Source: FEN-1297 sp964498065 (GTDB lineage: Bacteria; Bacteroidota; Ignavibacteria; Ignavibacteriales; Ignavibacteriaceae). From it: a stretch of DNA of 40,496 bases. The notes beneath the pieces were generated by a model, which did no database searches, was not told where the DNA came from, and saw only the letters and a list, made by a program, of their open reading frames with translations. The stretch is from contig CAZCFZ010000032.1 in assembly GCA_964498065.1 (NCBI GenBank), positions 1-40,496 on the forward strand, read 5' to 3'. Positions 33,988 through 40,496 of the stretch are shown here, in pieces. A program made the position numbers and the translations under genes. Numbering within the stretch: the first letter of the stretch is position 1; every line of letters starts with the position of its first letter.

Positions 33988-35037
33988 TTATGATTCCCAG
34001 TTATCTCTAATTTCATTATCAATAGCCAAAAGAGATTTTAAATATAAATTGATTCCATTTTCCAATTGAGAAGAGAGATTCCTAATCCTTGTACTATCAA
34101 TTTCCGTTATATTTCCATATAAAGGGATTTTTATTTTCGGTTCATTTATAACAATACCGAGTTTTACAGGAGTCCATTTTATTTCATTTGCTTTCATTAA
34201 AAATTCACTTTCTATTTTTTGCGTTATTGTAAAGAGAAGTTCAAACTCGCCATGATAACCTGCAAGTAAGAGCCATGGCGGTATTGCATACGAATTAGCT
34301 AATTTCAACGAATCTTTATCTAACTTACTTTCCCAATCTTTGTTTAATAAAAAACCTTTATTATTTAATCTCATTAATTGATCCAAAGTTGATATTACTC
34401 CGTCACTTGTATCCATGCATGCTGAAGCATAGTCTTTTAGAATTCCAGCTTCCTTAATTTTAGCAGCAGGCAAATATTTAAATTTTAGGCTTGTTTTATT
34501 AAACAACCGGGAGATTGCAAATGCATTACCCCTTCCTATAAATCCGGTGGAATAAAGAATGTCGTTATTTTGTAATCCGATCCTTGACACATATTTTTTA
34601 TTAGTTAGATATCCTAAAGCAGTTCCAGTAATTATTAAATTGTCTCCGGTATTAGTATCTCCGCCTAATATGAAAGTATTACACATTTTACATGCATCAC
34701 TTATCCCGGATTGTAATCTTTCAACATCGTTAAGAGAATAATTTGAAGGCAAAATTTCTGATACAAGAACACCTAAAGGTTTTGATCCGACTGCAGCGAG
34801 ATCACTTAAATTTACCATTACGGACATCCAACCTATTAAATAAGGATTATCATATAGTCCGATTTTAATTTCTTCAACAATGCTATCCGTAGTTATTGCT
34901 AAATAATCATTAGAATTCTCGTATAATCTAATAATTTCCGCATCACTTTCATGAACCTTGTTAATTTGTAACGACGACCTCTTTAAATTTTTTACAAGTG
35001 AATTTATAAAATTATTTTCGGTAATTTGGTTTATCAT
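33988..35037 (-). CDS. ThiL-like (AIR synthase-related) ATP-dependent kinase
   Basis: A 349-residue PurM/ThiL-fold protein. Motifs kept from ThiL: TTDSIVEE (TTDxLVEG), VNLSDLAAVGSKP (NLSDIAAMGA), GGDTNTG (GGDTTRS), CMDTSDGVISTL (IDISDGL) and HGEFELLFTI (GEDYELLFT). The N-terminal GDDAA is changed to ESDAE, and GED becomes HGE. ThiL turns thiamine monophosphate into the diphosphate. Here no thiamine gene is near. The gene is the last of a tight operon whose preceding lipid kinase stop overlaps this start (ATGA, 4 nt). I infer a kinase for a lipid or prenyl monophosphate rather than thiamine synthesis. Confidence 0.75.
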   Translation of the reverse strand: MINQITENNFINSLVKNLKRSSLQINKVHESDAEIIRLYENSNDYLAITTDSIVEEIKIGLYDNPYLIGWMSVMVNLSDLAAVGSKPLGVLVSEILPSNYSLNDVERLQSGISDACKMCNTFILGGDTNTGDNLIITGTALGYLTNKKYVSRIGLQNNDILYSTGFIGRGNAFAISRLFNKTSLKFKYLPAAKIKEAGILKDYASACMDTSDGVISTLDQLMRLNNKGFLLNKDWESKLDKDSLKLANSYAIPPWLLLAGYHGEFELLFTITQKIESEFLMKANEIKWTPVKLGIVINEPKIKIPLYGNITEIDSTRIRNLSSQLENGINLYLKSLLAIDNEIRDNWES

Positions 35038-35963
35038 TTACACACCTTTAAAAATTTGGGTAATACAGAAAACTCTACTGAATTTGAAATAATTATTTCG
35101 CCGTCAAATTCTATAAAAAAAGGTTTAAACGAATTTATAATCAATTTATCTGTAGTCCATGATTTAGTTTTTTCCACATCATTGAATTTGCCGTTATTCA
35201 ATGCCCAGAATAATTTTAATCTATTTTTCAAATTCATATCATAACAAAGATGAATATTGAATAATCCGTTTTCATAATCTGCGCTGCAGCCGTAATTCAT
35301 ACTGCCCGAAAAATTAGGATTTTTTACTATTCCTAAATTGGTAATTTTTGTATTTATTTTTCCGGTCTCTTTAGAATTAATTTCCGCTTCGAAATTTTTA
35401 TATTTTAATAATTCTCTTACTGCCGCATAAATAATAGCCAGGTTAGTATTTTTTCTTTTTAATGATTTAAGAACTTTATCTGGATTATTGAAAAAGTAAT
35501 TAGCTTCGGCAGTTATACCTATACTGGAATTAATTAAAAAATATTTTGTTCTAATTATACCCTCATTATTAATGGTAATTTTCCCAACATCTCTCATTTC
35601 GTAAACATTAGGATTTATTTTAATAGGAATATTATTAATAGCTTCACATTGATTAACCGGTTTATAAAAATCATTACTTGAACCGATTCCGATTGCCCCT
35701 ATTTTTATATTATTTAATTGAAGCGGTGAAGAATCGTTAATAATAGTATTAACTAAATAATTTAAAGTTCCGTCGCCGCCGGCAGAAATAAATTGCGTCT
35801 CTCCATTTTGAAGAGCCGTATTAATTTTCATCTGGAAGGGATGATCCCCGTTAAGAATTATGGTATTCAAGTTGTTAAATTTATTGAATAATTCCGGCTC
35901 TAAGATTTTCCATTTATTCAATGCAGTACCGCCGCATGCTTTTGGATTAATAATTATTAACAT
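35034..35963 (-). CDS. Diacylglycerol kinase-type lipid kinase (DAGKc/YegS/sphingosine kinase fold)
   Basis: ATP-dependent kinase for a lipid hydroxyl, 309 residues. The catalytic domain starts LIIINPKACGGTA, with GGDGTLN at residues 62-68 (nucleotide and phosphate loop) and IGIGSSNDF (the GTxNDFAR position, here SSNDF). The C-terminal beta domain carries the FDGE motif (EFDGE) that holds the catalytic acid. The fold includes diacylglycerol, sphingosine and YegS-type kinases, and the sequence alone does not choose between them. AGGGG lies 6 nt before the ATG. It starts 9 nt after the UbiA stop and its own stop overlaps the ThiL-like start. Confidence 0.85.
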   Translation of the reverse strand: MLIIINPKACGGTALNKWKILEPELFNKFNNLNTIILNGDHPFQMKINTALQNGETQFISAGGDGTLNYLVNTIINDSSPLQLNNIKIGAIGIGSSNDFYKPVNQCEAINNIPIKINPNVYEMRDVGKITINNEGIIRTKYFLINSSIGITAEANYFFNNPDKVLKSLKRKNTNLAIIYAAVRELLKYKNFEAEINSKETGKINTKITNLGIVKNPNFSGSMNYGCSADYENGLFNIHLCYDMNLKNRLKLFWALNNGKFNDVEKTKSWTTDKLIINSFKPFFIEFDGEIIISNSVEFSVLPKFLKVCK

Positions 35964-35972
35964 TTTAAACCC

Positions 35973-36959
35973 CTAAATTTGATTTTTTGACGGCCTAAGT
36001 TTTAAAATGAACAAATAGCATAAGTAATAAGCAATTAAAATTAAGCTCCAGCCTGGTTTATTTGCTGAAGCAATAGCAGAAAGAATTAAAATATATGCAT
36101 GTACAACGAATGAAATTGACCGATATGCTTCATCATCAGTATTAACAAAATGCAAACGGATTTGTGCAATTAATAGAATCACTATACCAATAAATAAAAA
36201 TATAATTGGAATGAAGGAAGTACCTGTACGATTTGGTTGCAGTGTAATAAAAACTACAACAGATGATGATATAATTGTTAAAAGAGCAAATATATCGCTA
36301 ACTATTGCAGATATTTTTCTACCGAATACAACCGGAAGTGTATTGTAACCGGTTGCACGGTCTACAGAAATGTCTTTAAAGTAGCCGCTCAATACGAAAT
36401 TAGCATATCCGAAAAATACTGCACTTAGCGATAAAATAAATATTGTTGAAATATGAAATGAGTAACCGTTTGAAGTTGATACAAATGCCATTGAAAATAA
36501 GACCCCGACAATCCAAGCATTATAAAACGGACCGCCCCACCATCTCCTTTTAAAAGGTGTATAAGTTGCTAAACCTATTCCTGAAATTATTCCTAGGATA
36601 AGATTTAAAGGATTAAAAATTGAAAAAACAAGTATACAATAAGTCAAGCCGGTAAGGCTGATTATTAAAATTTGGTTTTTTGATACTAATCCTTTTGTTA
36701 AAGGTCTGTAAGGAGACGATATTGAATCCGTATCAACCTGAAAGCAATCAGTAAGTGCCTGGCCGAAACCATAAGAAAGAAATGAAGCTGAAAATAACAA
36801 CAAATAAGAAGAAGCATGAACCATTGTTCCGAAAGACATGCCTGCTACTCCTGTAATTCCTGAAACAAACATTAAATAAGGACGCATTGTAACCAAGTAA
36901 GCTTTAACAAATCCAATACTTAATAAAGGAAGTTTATTATTTAATACATTAGAACTCAT
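35973..36959 (-). CDS. UbiA-family prenyltransferase (chlorophyll synthase/DGGGP synthase-like)
   Basis: An integral membrane transferase of 328 residues with about eight helices. The second Asp motif is intact: YFKDISVDRATGYNTLPVVFG (Asp196, Asp200). The first, normally NDxxDxxxD followed by PxRP, reads TDCFQVDTDSISSPYRPLTKG. Asp71 and Asp78/76 remain while the middle Asp is Gln74. SPYRPL resembles ChlG and archaeal DGGGP synthase rather than UbiA/MenA. The start is ATG 36959 with AAGGGA 9 nt ahead, overlapping the SDR stop by 11 nt. Upstream in-frame ATGs (36983, 37019) lie deeper in the SDR gene. The acceptor and prenyl donor are unknown. Confidence 0.85.
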   Translation of the reverse strand: MSSNVLNNKLPLLSIGFVKAYLVTMRPYLMFVSGITGVAGMSFGTMVHASSYLLLFSASFLSYGFGQALTDCFQVDTDSISSPYRPLTKGLVSKNQILIISLTGLTYCILVFSIFNPLNLILGIISGIGLATYTPFKRRWWGGPFYNAWIVGVLFSMAFVSTSNGYSFHISTIFILSLSAVFFGYANFVLSGYFKDISVDRATGYNTLPVVFGRKISAIVSDIFALLTIISSSVVVFITLQPNRTGTSFIPIIFLFIGIVILLIAQIRLHFVNTDDEAYRSISFVVHAYILILSAIASANKPGWSLILIAYYLCYLFILKLRPSKNQI

Positions 36960-37794
36960 ACACACTGTCCCTTCTACATGCATTATATTGATATGTTTTG
37001 CTTTTTTTAGTTTTTCCAATCCAATTTAAAATCGGATAAATTTTATAGAACAAAGAGGGAAATAGATTTAACATTAAAGAAATTAATTTTATTCCCCGTG
37101 GAAAAACAATCTCCGGTTTAGGGTGTGAAATAATTTGAACAACCTTATCAGCTATCAAATCTGCTGATAAAGGTTTATTCACAAAAGCTATTGTAGAATT
37201 TTCATCTAAAGATTCTTTTTTTAGCATTTCTGTCAAAACCGGACTTGGAGAAATTAAGCTGACATTTATCCCGGTTCCTTTTAATTCTTGCTTAAGTGAT
37301 AAAGAAAATCCCCGGATTGCAAATTTTGTTGTACTATAAATTGATTCAAAAGGCATAGGTATAATGCCGCCGAGAGATCCAAGATTAATTATATGTCCAT
37401 ATCCCTGCCTTTTCATGTAAGGTATTATTGTCCTTGCAGTACATATGAAACTTGTAAGATTTGTTGAAATTATTTTTTCTATTTGAAATGAAGTAAGATT
37501 TTCGAATTTTCCCGGGATTAAAATTCCGACGGAATTAATTAGCACATCTATTTTCCCATATGCTGCATAAACCTCATTGATTATGTTTTCCCAGCTAGAT
37601 GTTAATGTTAGATCTGTCGTAAACCAATGGTATTCATAATTATTTTTCTTAACAAAATTTTTTAAGTGAATATTTTCACTTCTGCTTATACCTATAACTT
37701 CGGCATTAAGAGGTAAAAGCTTTTTAATAATTGAACTTCCTATTCCTCCGGAACCGCCAGCTACTATAATTACTTTTTGATTAAAATTTTTCAT
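36949..37794 (-). CDS. Short-chain dehydrogenase/reductase (SDR), first gene of the lipid operon
   Basis: A 281-residue classical SDR. The nucleotide loop is AGGSGGIG (residues 12-19), the NNAG position reads NSVG (87-90), and the catalytic set is Asn112, Ser140, Tyr153 and Lys157 (YSTTK). The C-terminal extension (FPRGIKLISLMLNLFPSLFYKIYPIL) is hydrophobic and suggests membrane contact, as in 3-ketosphinganine reductase-like SDRs. I infer reduction of a ketone on a lipid chain. AAGGG lies 8 nt before the ATG. It is preceded by a strong-looking promoter with direct repeats (37834-37884) and overlaps the UbiA gene. Confidence 0.88.
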   Translation of the reverse strand: MKNFNQKVIIVAGGSGGIGSSIIKKLLPLNAEVIGISRSENIHLKNFVKKNNYEYHWFTTDLTLTSSWENIINEVYAAYGKIDVLINSVGILIPGKFENLTSFQIEKIISTNLTSFICTARTIIPYMKRQGYGHIINLGSLGGIIPMPFESIYSTTKFAIRGFSLSLKQELKGTGINVSLISPSPVLTEMLKKESLDENSTIAFVNKPLSADLIADKVVQIISHPKPEIVFPRGIKLISLMLNLFPSLFYKIYPILNWIGKTKKSKTYQYNACRRDSVYEF

Positions 37795-37833
37795 CTTAAT
37801 ATCCCTTTTAATTTCCTTAAGAACGAAAGAAAA

Positions 37834-37884
37834 ATAATTGGAGGTAGGGATTAACTTGTCAAGAAAATGTCAAAAGAATGTAAA
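37834..37884 (-). promoter_or_regulatory. Promoter with three 11-bp direct repeats (CarH/LitR-like operator) before the SDR-UbiA operon
   Basis: On the minus strand TTTACATTCTT, TTGACATTTTC and TTGACA follow each other with an exact 11-bp period (hexamers at 37884-37879, 37873-37868 and 37862-37857). The last TTGACA is a perfect -35. A -10-like AATTAT (37839-37834) stands 17 bp downstream, about 40 nt before the SDR start. CarH, a MerR-family B12 photoreceptor repressor, is known to bind 11-bp direct repeats with a TnnACA-like core overlapping the -35. The match is by eye and the regulator gene is not in the window. Confidence 0.6.
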
Positions 37885-37930
37885 TATTAAAAGATGCTTA
37901 TAAAAAAGGATTTGACCAAGATGGCTGATA

Positions 37931-38479
37931 TTAGGTTAGTCTATAAAGACATGTATCCCCGATAATTTTGAATGGCTCTTGCCTAAAAGCTTCAATATCT
38001 TTTTCTTTGGTCTGTTTGGATCTTTCAATTATAATTTTCCCTTGCTCAGCAAGAAAATTATTTTTTAACAGATTTTTAACCACTTCGTAAATATCGTATT
38101 TAAAAAAAGGCGGGTCTGCTAAAATTAAATCATATTGATGTTCGCATTTTTTAGTAGAAAATTTTAATGCCTCCATTTTAAAAATTTTACATGATTGTTC
38201 AGCATTAAGTGTTTTAATATTTTCGTTAAGATTCTTATAAATAACAAAATTCTTTTCAACAAAGTCTATAGAACCGGCACCTCTGCTCAGACATTCCAAA
38301 CCAAGCGAACCTGAGCCGGCGTAAATATCTAGAACTTTTAAACCGTTAAAATCCAGTTCATTATTTAATAAGTTAAAAAGAGTTTCTCTTACACGATCTG
38401 TAGTCGGTCTTATTAAATCCGATTTAGGGACATTTATAAATCTTCCCTTAAATTCTCCGGATATTATTCTCATCTTCAT
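37931..38479 (-). CDS. rsmD: 16S rRNA (guanine966-N2)-methyltransferase
   Basis: It methylates G966 of 16S rRNA during 30S assembly. The 182-residue length is typical. It begins with the family signature RIISGEFKGR, then RPTTDRVRETLFNLL, SAM-binding DIYAGSGSLGLE (51-62) and catalytic ADPPF (121-125). Two starts two codons apart (38479 and 38473) are equally possible; no ribosome site is evident. In many bacteria rsmD is followed by coaD; here coaD lies 13 kb away. It follows the PilM-like gene by 24 nt. Confidence 0.94.
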   Translation of the reverse strand: MKMRIISGEFKGRFINVPKSDLIRPTTDRVRETLFNLLNNELDFNGLKVLDIYAGSGSLGLECLSRGAGSIDFVEKNFVIYKNLNENIKTLNAEQSCKIFKMEALKFSTKKCEHQYDLILADPPFFKYDIYEVVKNLLKNNFLAEQGKIIIERSKQTKEKDIEAFRQEPFKIIGDTCLYRLT

Positions 38480-38503
38480 TTAAGCTATATAGAATGAATA
38501 AGG

Positions 38504-39430
38504 TTAAGCAAGTCTGATAGCCACACCTGTTGCAGGCGAAAATGAATTGTACTTTTCCGAATAATATTCGTTATCGAATAATACCGGGTTTGGTTTTAAT
38601 TTCTCAAACGGATTGAATTTTATAAAATCTATTTCCAAAGCATTGCGGAGAGTTTTAATTACAGTTTCGGATATTCCTTCACCGGTAATAAAAGCTTTTT
38701 CGATTAAATTTCTTTTCATAAAGAAAGATTCCCGTGACGATGTTTCGTTTAGTAAAAGAGCCGGAATTTCACCAACGTCGGTCAAAGGAATAACATTAAG
38801 GTAAATCGGTTTCCCGTTTAGTGAAAAAAGAATTGATAAGTTTTTAGTTGTAAAATAAACACTGAGAACAATTCCTCTGCCTAGTAAAGGATTACTCAAA
38901 GTTAAAGCTCTTTCGGAAGCAAGGTGTACATTATCGACAAACTTTAATTGAAGGTTATTCTCCGAACAAAAATTGTGAATAATCTGCAGATATTTTCTTT
39001 CAATGCCGATTACAATAGCAGAGTTATAATTTATAATATTATTTTTTTCTACTTCAATGTACTGGATTACCAAATCTTTATGTGCGGAATACGGATACAA
39101 AACAGAAAATTCCCATTTAAATTCTTCAATGAGATCCTGATGAAGAAGCGTATTATCATAAGGTACCTGCATCATATAAAACAATTCAAACGGCAAAGAA
39201 AAGGAAGCAACATTACTTTTTAACGGCTTCTTAATAAGAAGTTCATTAAAAGCGCCCTGTAAAAGGGCGCTGATTTTTGTTTCTTTATCTATTTCCAAAT
39301 TAAGAGGCTCGTTAAAGTAAGCTTCATCAACTGTTTCCAAAATAAATTTTCCGTCCTTATAAATTATTTCTACCAATTGAAGCTTTGTACTTAAAATAGT
39401 AAAGCCTATATGATTTTCAAATCCGGTCAT
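38504..39430 (-). CDS. PilM-like (ASKHA-fold) protein of a type IV pilus-type system
   Basis: A 308-residue soluble protein. The pattern is that of PilM: an N-terminal strand IGFTILSTKLQLVEI, a middle LGRGIVLSVYFTTKNLSILFSLNGKPIYL (phosphate-loop-like beta hairpin), an ITGEG segment and the ending SPATGVAIRLA, close to the AVGLALR end of PilM. Conservation is weak, so the call rests on fold-like features and on its pilin-like and ComEA-like neighbours. PilM links the cytoplasmic side to PilN/PilO; those are not visible here. The start is ATG 39430; GGGAG lies within the end of the preceding gene, about 14 nt ahead. A TTG at 39451 is the alternative. Confidence 0.55.
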   Translation of the reverse strand: MTGFENHIGFTILSTKLQLVEIIYKDGKFILETVDEAYFNEPLNLEIDKETKISALLQGAFNELLIKKPLKSNVASFSLPFELFYMMQVPYDNTLLHQDLIEEFKWEFSVLYPYSAHKDLVIQYIEVEKNNIINYNSAIVIGIERKYLQIIHNFCSENNLQLKFVDNVHLASERALTLSNPLLGRGIVLSVYFTTKNLSILFSLNGKPIYLNVIPLTDVGEIPALLLNETSSRESFFMKRNLIEKAFITGEGISETVIKTLRNALEIDFIKFNPFEKLKPNPVLFDNEYYSEKYNSFSPATGVAIRLA

Positions 39431-39438
39431 ATTATATT

Positions 39439-39999
39439 TTATTGCTCCCAAGAAGCTGTATTTTTTAAAGCATCATTAGTTAAACTGCCTATTGTTCCGT
39501 AACCATCCGGATCCTCAAGGTAATATTTTGAACCAATGTGTTTTGTCGTGTCAATTTTCAAAATTCTGCCTGTCCTTGAAACTACAGTATCCACAGAAAC
39601 CGATGTATCTACTTGTAAGGTATAAAGTGAATGGGTTTTGGGAGTCCGGAACAGACTGTCCGGTACAAAATTTCCCGATGTAAGCTTGACAAAAGGATTT
39701 GTTGATTTATTTGTTAAAGTATCCCACGACTTCATTGCGCTGTCTACACTTTGGTCGGAATTTAAGAATGCAATTAAACTATCCAAATTACCTGTATATT
39801 GTTTGTACTTTTTGAACCAAAGGATTTCACCTTCCTTAATATCTTTCATTCTTGCTCTTGATTCCGTCTTATAATAGTTTTCAGATTCAACTACCTTGTC
39901 GGGATCTATTATAGCCACTTTAACCAGAATAAAAATTAGTATTAATATAACGGTATATAGTGCGGCATGTACATACCAAGGATCTGATTTAGAGATCAT
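39439..39999 (-). CDS. Single-pass membrane protein, pseudopilin-like
   Basis: A 186-residue protein with one N-terminal membrane helix (HAALYTVILILIFILVKVAII, about 11-31) and an extracytoplasmic domain. The segment SRARMKDIKEGEILWFKKYK...TGNLDSLIAFL resembles the tail of a pilin helix followed by the usual 'Y-x-G-x-x-L' loop. DPDGYGTIGSL near the C-terminus recalls a pilin-type loop. A prepilin peptidase site (G-FxxxE) is absent, so it would not be processed as a normal pilin. GGAGG 4 nt before the ATG fixes the start. It lies between a ComEA-like gene and a PilM-like gene, with an overlap risk of a few bases only if a TTG is used downstream. Confidence 0.5.
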   Translation of the reverse strand: MISKSDPWYVHAALYTVILILIFILVKVAIIDPDKVVESENYYKTESRARMKDIKEGEILWFKKYKQYTGNLDSLIAFLNSDQSVDSAMKSWDTLTNKSTNPFVKLTSGNFVPDSLFRTPKTHSLYTLQVDTSVSVDTVVSRTGRILKIDTTKHIGSKYYLEDPDGYGTIGSLTNDALKNTASWEQ

Positions 40000-40016
40000 T
40001 TTACCTCCGGAGCTTT

Positions 40017-40496
40017 CTAATTATTTGATTTTTTTTCAATGAATAGAAATTTTTTAATTTTATTAAACTTGGAATTGCCAATTCCTTTAACTTCTAATAA
40101 TTCCTCTAAGCCGGTAAACCTGCCTAACTCTTCTCTAAGCCTTAATATTTTTTCGGCAGTTTTTTTACCAATCCCCGGGAGCTTAGAAAGCTCTTCAATT
40201 CCGGCTGTGTTTAAATTTATACTTTTGGCATCCGGAATTATCTTAGGATTATTTTTGCTAAAATTTGTTTTATTAAAATCTAAAACTTCCTGCTTATAGT
40301 CAACAATTGAATCTTTTAATTCCGTATTCTTTTCTAATAAACCGGCATTCTTTTCAGAGAGTTGAAATAAACTGTCCTCTTTTGCGTAATTAAACTTTTT
40401 GTATGGAGATTTGTTCCCCGATTGTATAAAAGATTTATAAACAAATCCAATTGTAAAAACTATGAGCAGGAAAAAAACGACTTTTATTTCATTTTG
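40017..40496 (-). CDS. ComEA-like helix-hairpin-helix protein (partial, 5' end outside the window)
   Basis: An open frame enters at the right edge and runs 159 codons to TAG at 40017. The visible part starts just before a membrane helix (KVVFFLLIVFTIGFVY), then has a coiled linker (LSEKNAGLLEKNTELKDS). Near the end is the twin helix-hairpin-helix domain: INLNTAGIEELSKLPGIGKK, then a stretch to LEELLEVKGIGNSKFNKIKK. This is the ComEA DNA-receptor signature. ComEA binds incoming DNA in the periplasm during natural transformation. The stop is 17 nt before the pseudopilin-like gene. Some HHH proteins in this phylum have other roles, so DNA uptake is likely but not proven. Confidence 0.85.
   Translation of the reverse strand, partial: QNEIKVVFFLLIVFTIGFVYKSFIQSGNKSPYKKFNYAKEDSLFQLSEKNAGLLEKNTELKDSIVDYKQEVLDFNKTNFSKNNPKIIPDAKSINLNTAGIEELSKLPGIGKKTAEKILRLREELGRFTGLEELLEVKGIGNSKFNKIKKFLFIEKKSNN

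Noticed and set aside
40039..40299. Plus-strand frame of 86 codons
   Set aside because: Antisense to the ComEA-like gene, whose helix-hairpin-helix motifs are unmistakable on the minus strand.

Overview
The window is AT-rich, densely coded bacterial chromosome. It suggests an anaerobic or facultative member of the FCB group, most likely Ignavibacteria/Chlorobi-related. This rests on gene content and style: a DUF5683 protein, MtaB, S1 of about 600 residues, a fused Ppx/GppA-HD protein, a PilM-like/ComEA-like cluster, and frequent TTG starts with clear purine-rich ribosome sites. It is inference, because no rRNA or tRNA is present. A run of exactly 100 N (24446-24545) looks like a scaffolding gap, so this is probably a draft or metagenome assembly.

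Layout. 1-3444: the start of a probable methyltransferase, a DUF952 protein, a lipoprotein, a small membrane protein and an exported trypsin-like protein. 3449-5729: an OmpR-type regulator and sensor kinase, separated by a small inverted-repeat element. 5800-6168: an exported Lys/Ala repeat protein. 6458-16031: a co-directional housekeeping block on the minus strand (lon, free-Met-R-SO reductase, dnaX, cmk, rpsA, mtaB, DUF5683 gene). 16382-24818: inositol monophosphatase, long-chain acyl-CoA synthetase, sucC, a TPR protein, aroE, aspartate aminotransferase and the gap-truncated coaD. 24995-28121: a multi-TM PDZ/GAF sensor kinase overlapping its response regulator. 28357-29910: Ppx/GppA with an HD domain. 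37931-40496: rsmD and a type IV pilus/competence-like cluster cut by the window edge.

The most interesting part is 30320-37884. A tightly overlapping operon encodes an SDR, a UbiA-family prenyltransferase, a DAGK-type lipid kinase and a ThiL-like kinase. Close by, beyond a convergent marC-family gene, lies a two-gene operon for an alpha-oxoamine synthase (serine palmitoyltransferase/KBL/BioF fold) and a B12-binding-type radical SAM enzyme. In front of the SDR operon three TTnACA units repeat every 11 bp, and the last unit coincides with a good -35 box. In front of the oxoamine synthase operon, nGACA units stand in the same 11-bp phase. This layout resembles operators of MerR-family, B12-dependent photoreceptors of the CarH/LitR type.

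I infer a regulated lipid- or isoprenoid-modifying system. The combination oxoamine synthase + SDR + lipid kinase recalls sphingoid-base chemistry. Lipid kinase + ThiL-like kinase + UbiA would fit stepwise conversion of an alcohol to a diphosphate followed by transfer. Neither pathway is proven by the sequence.
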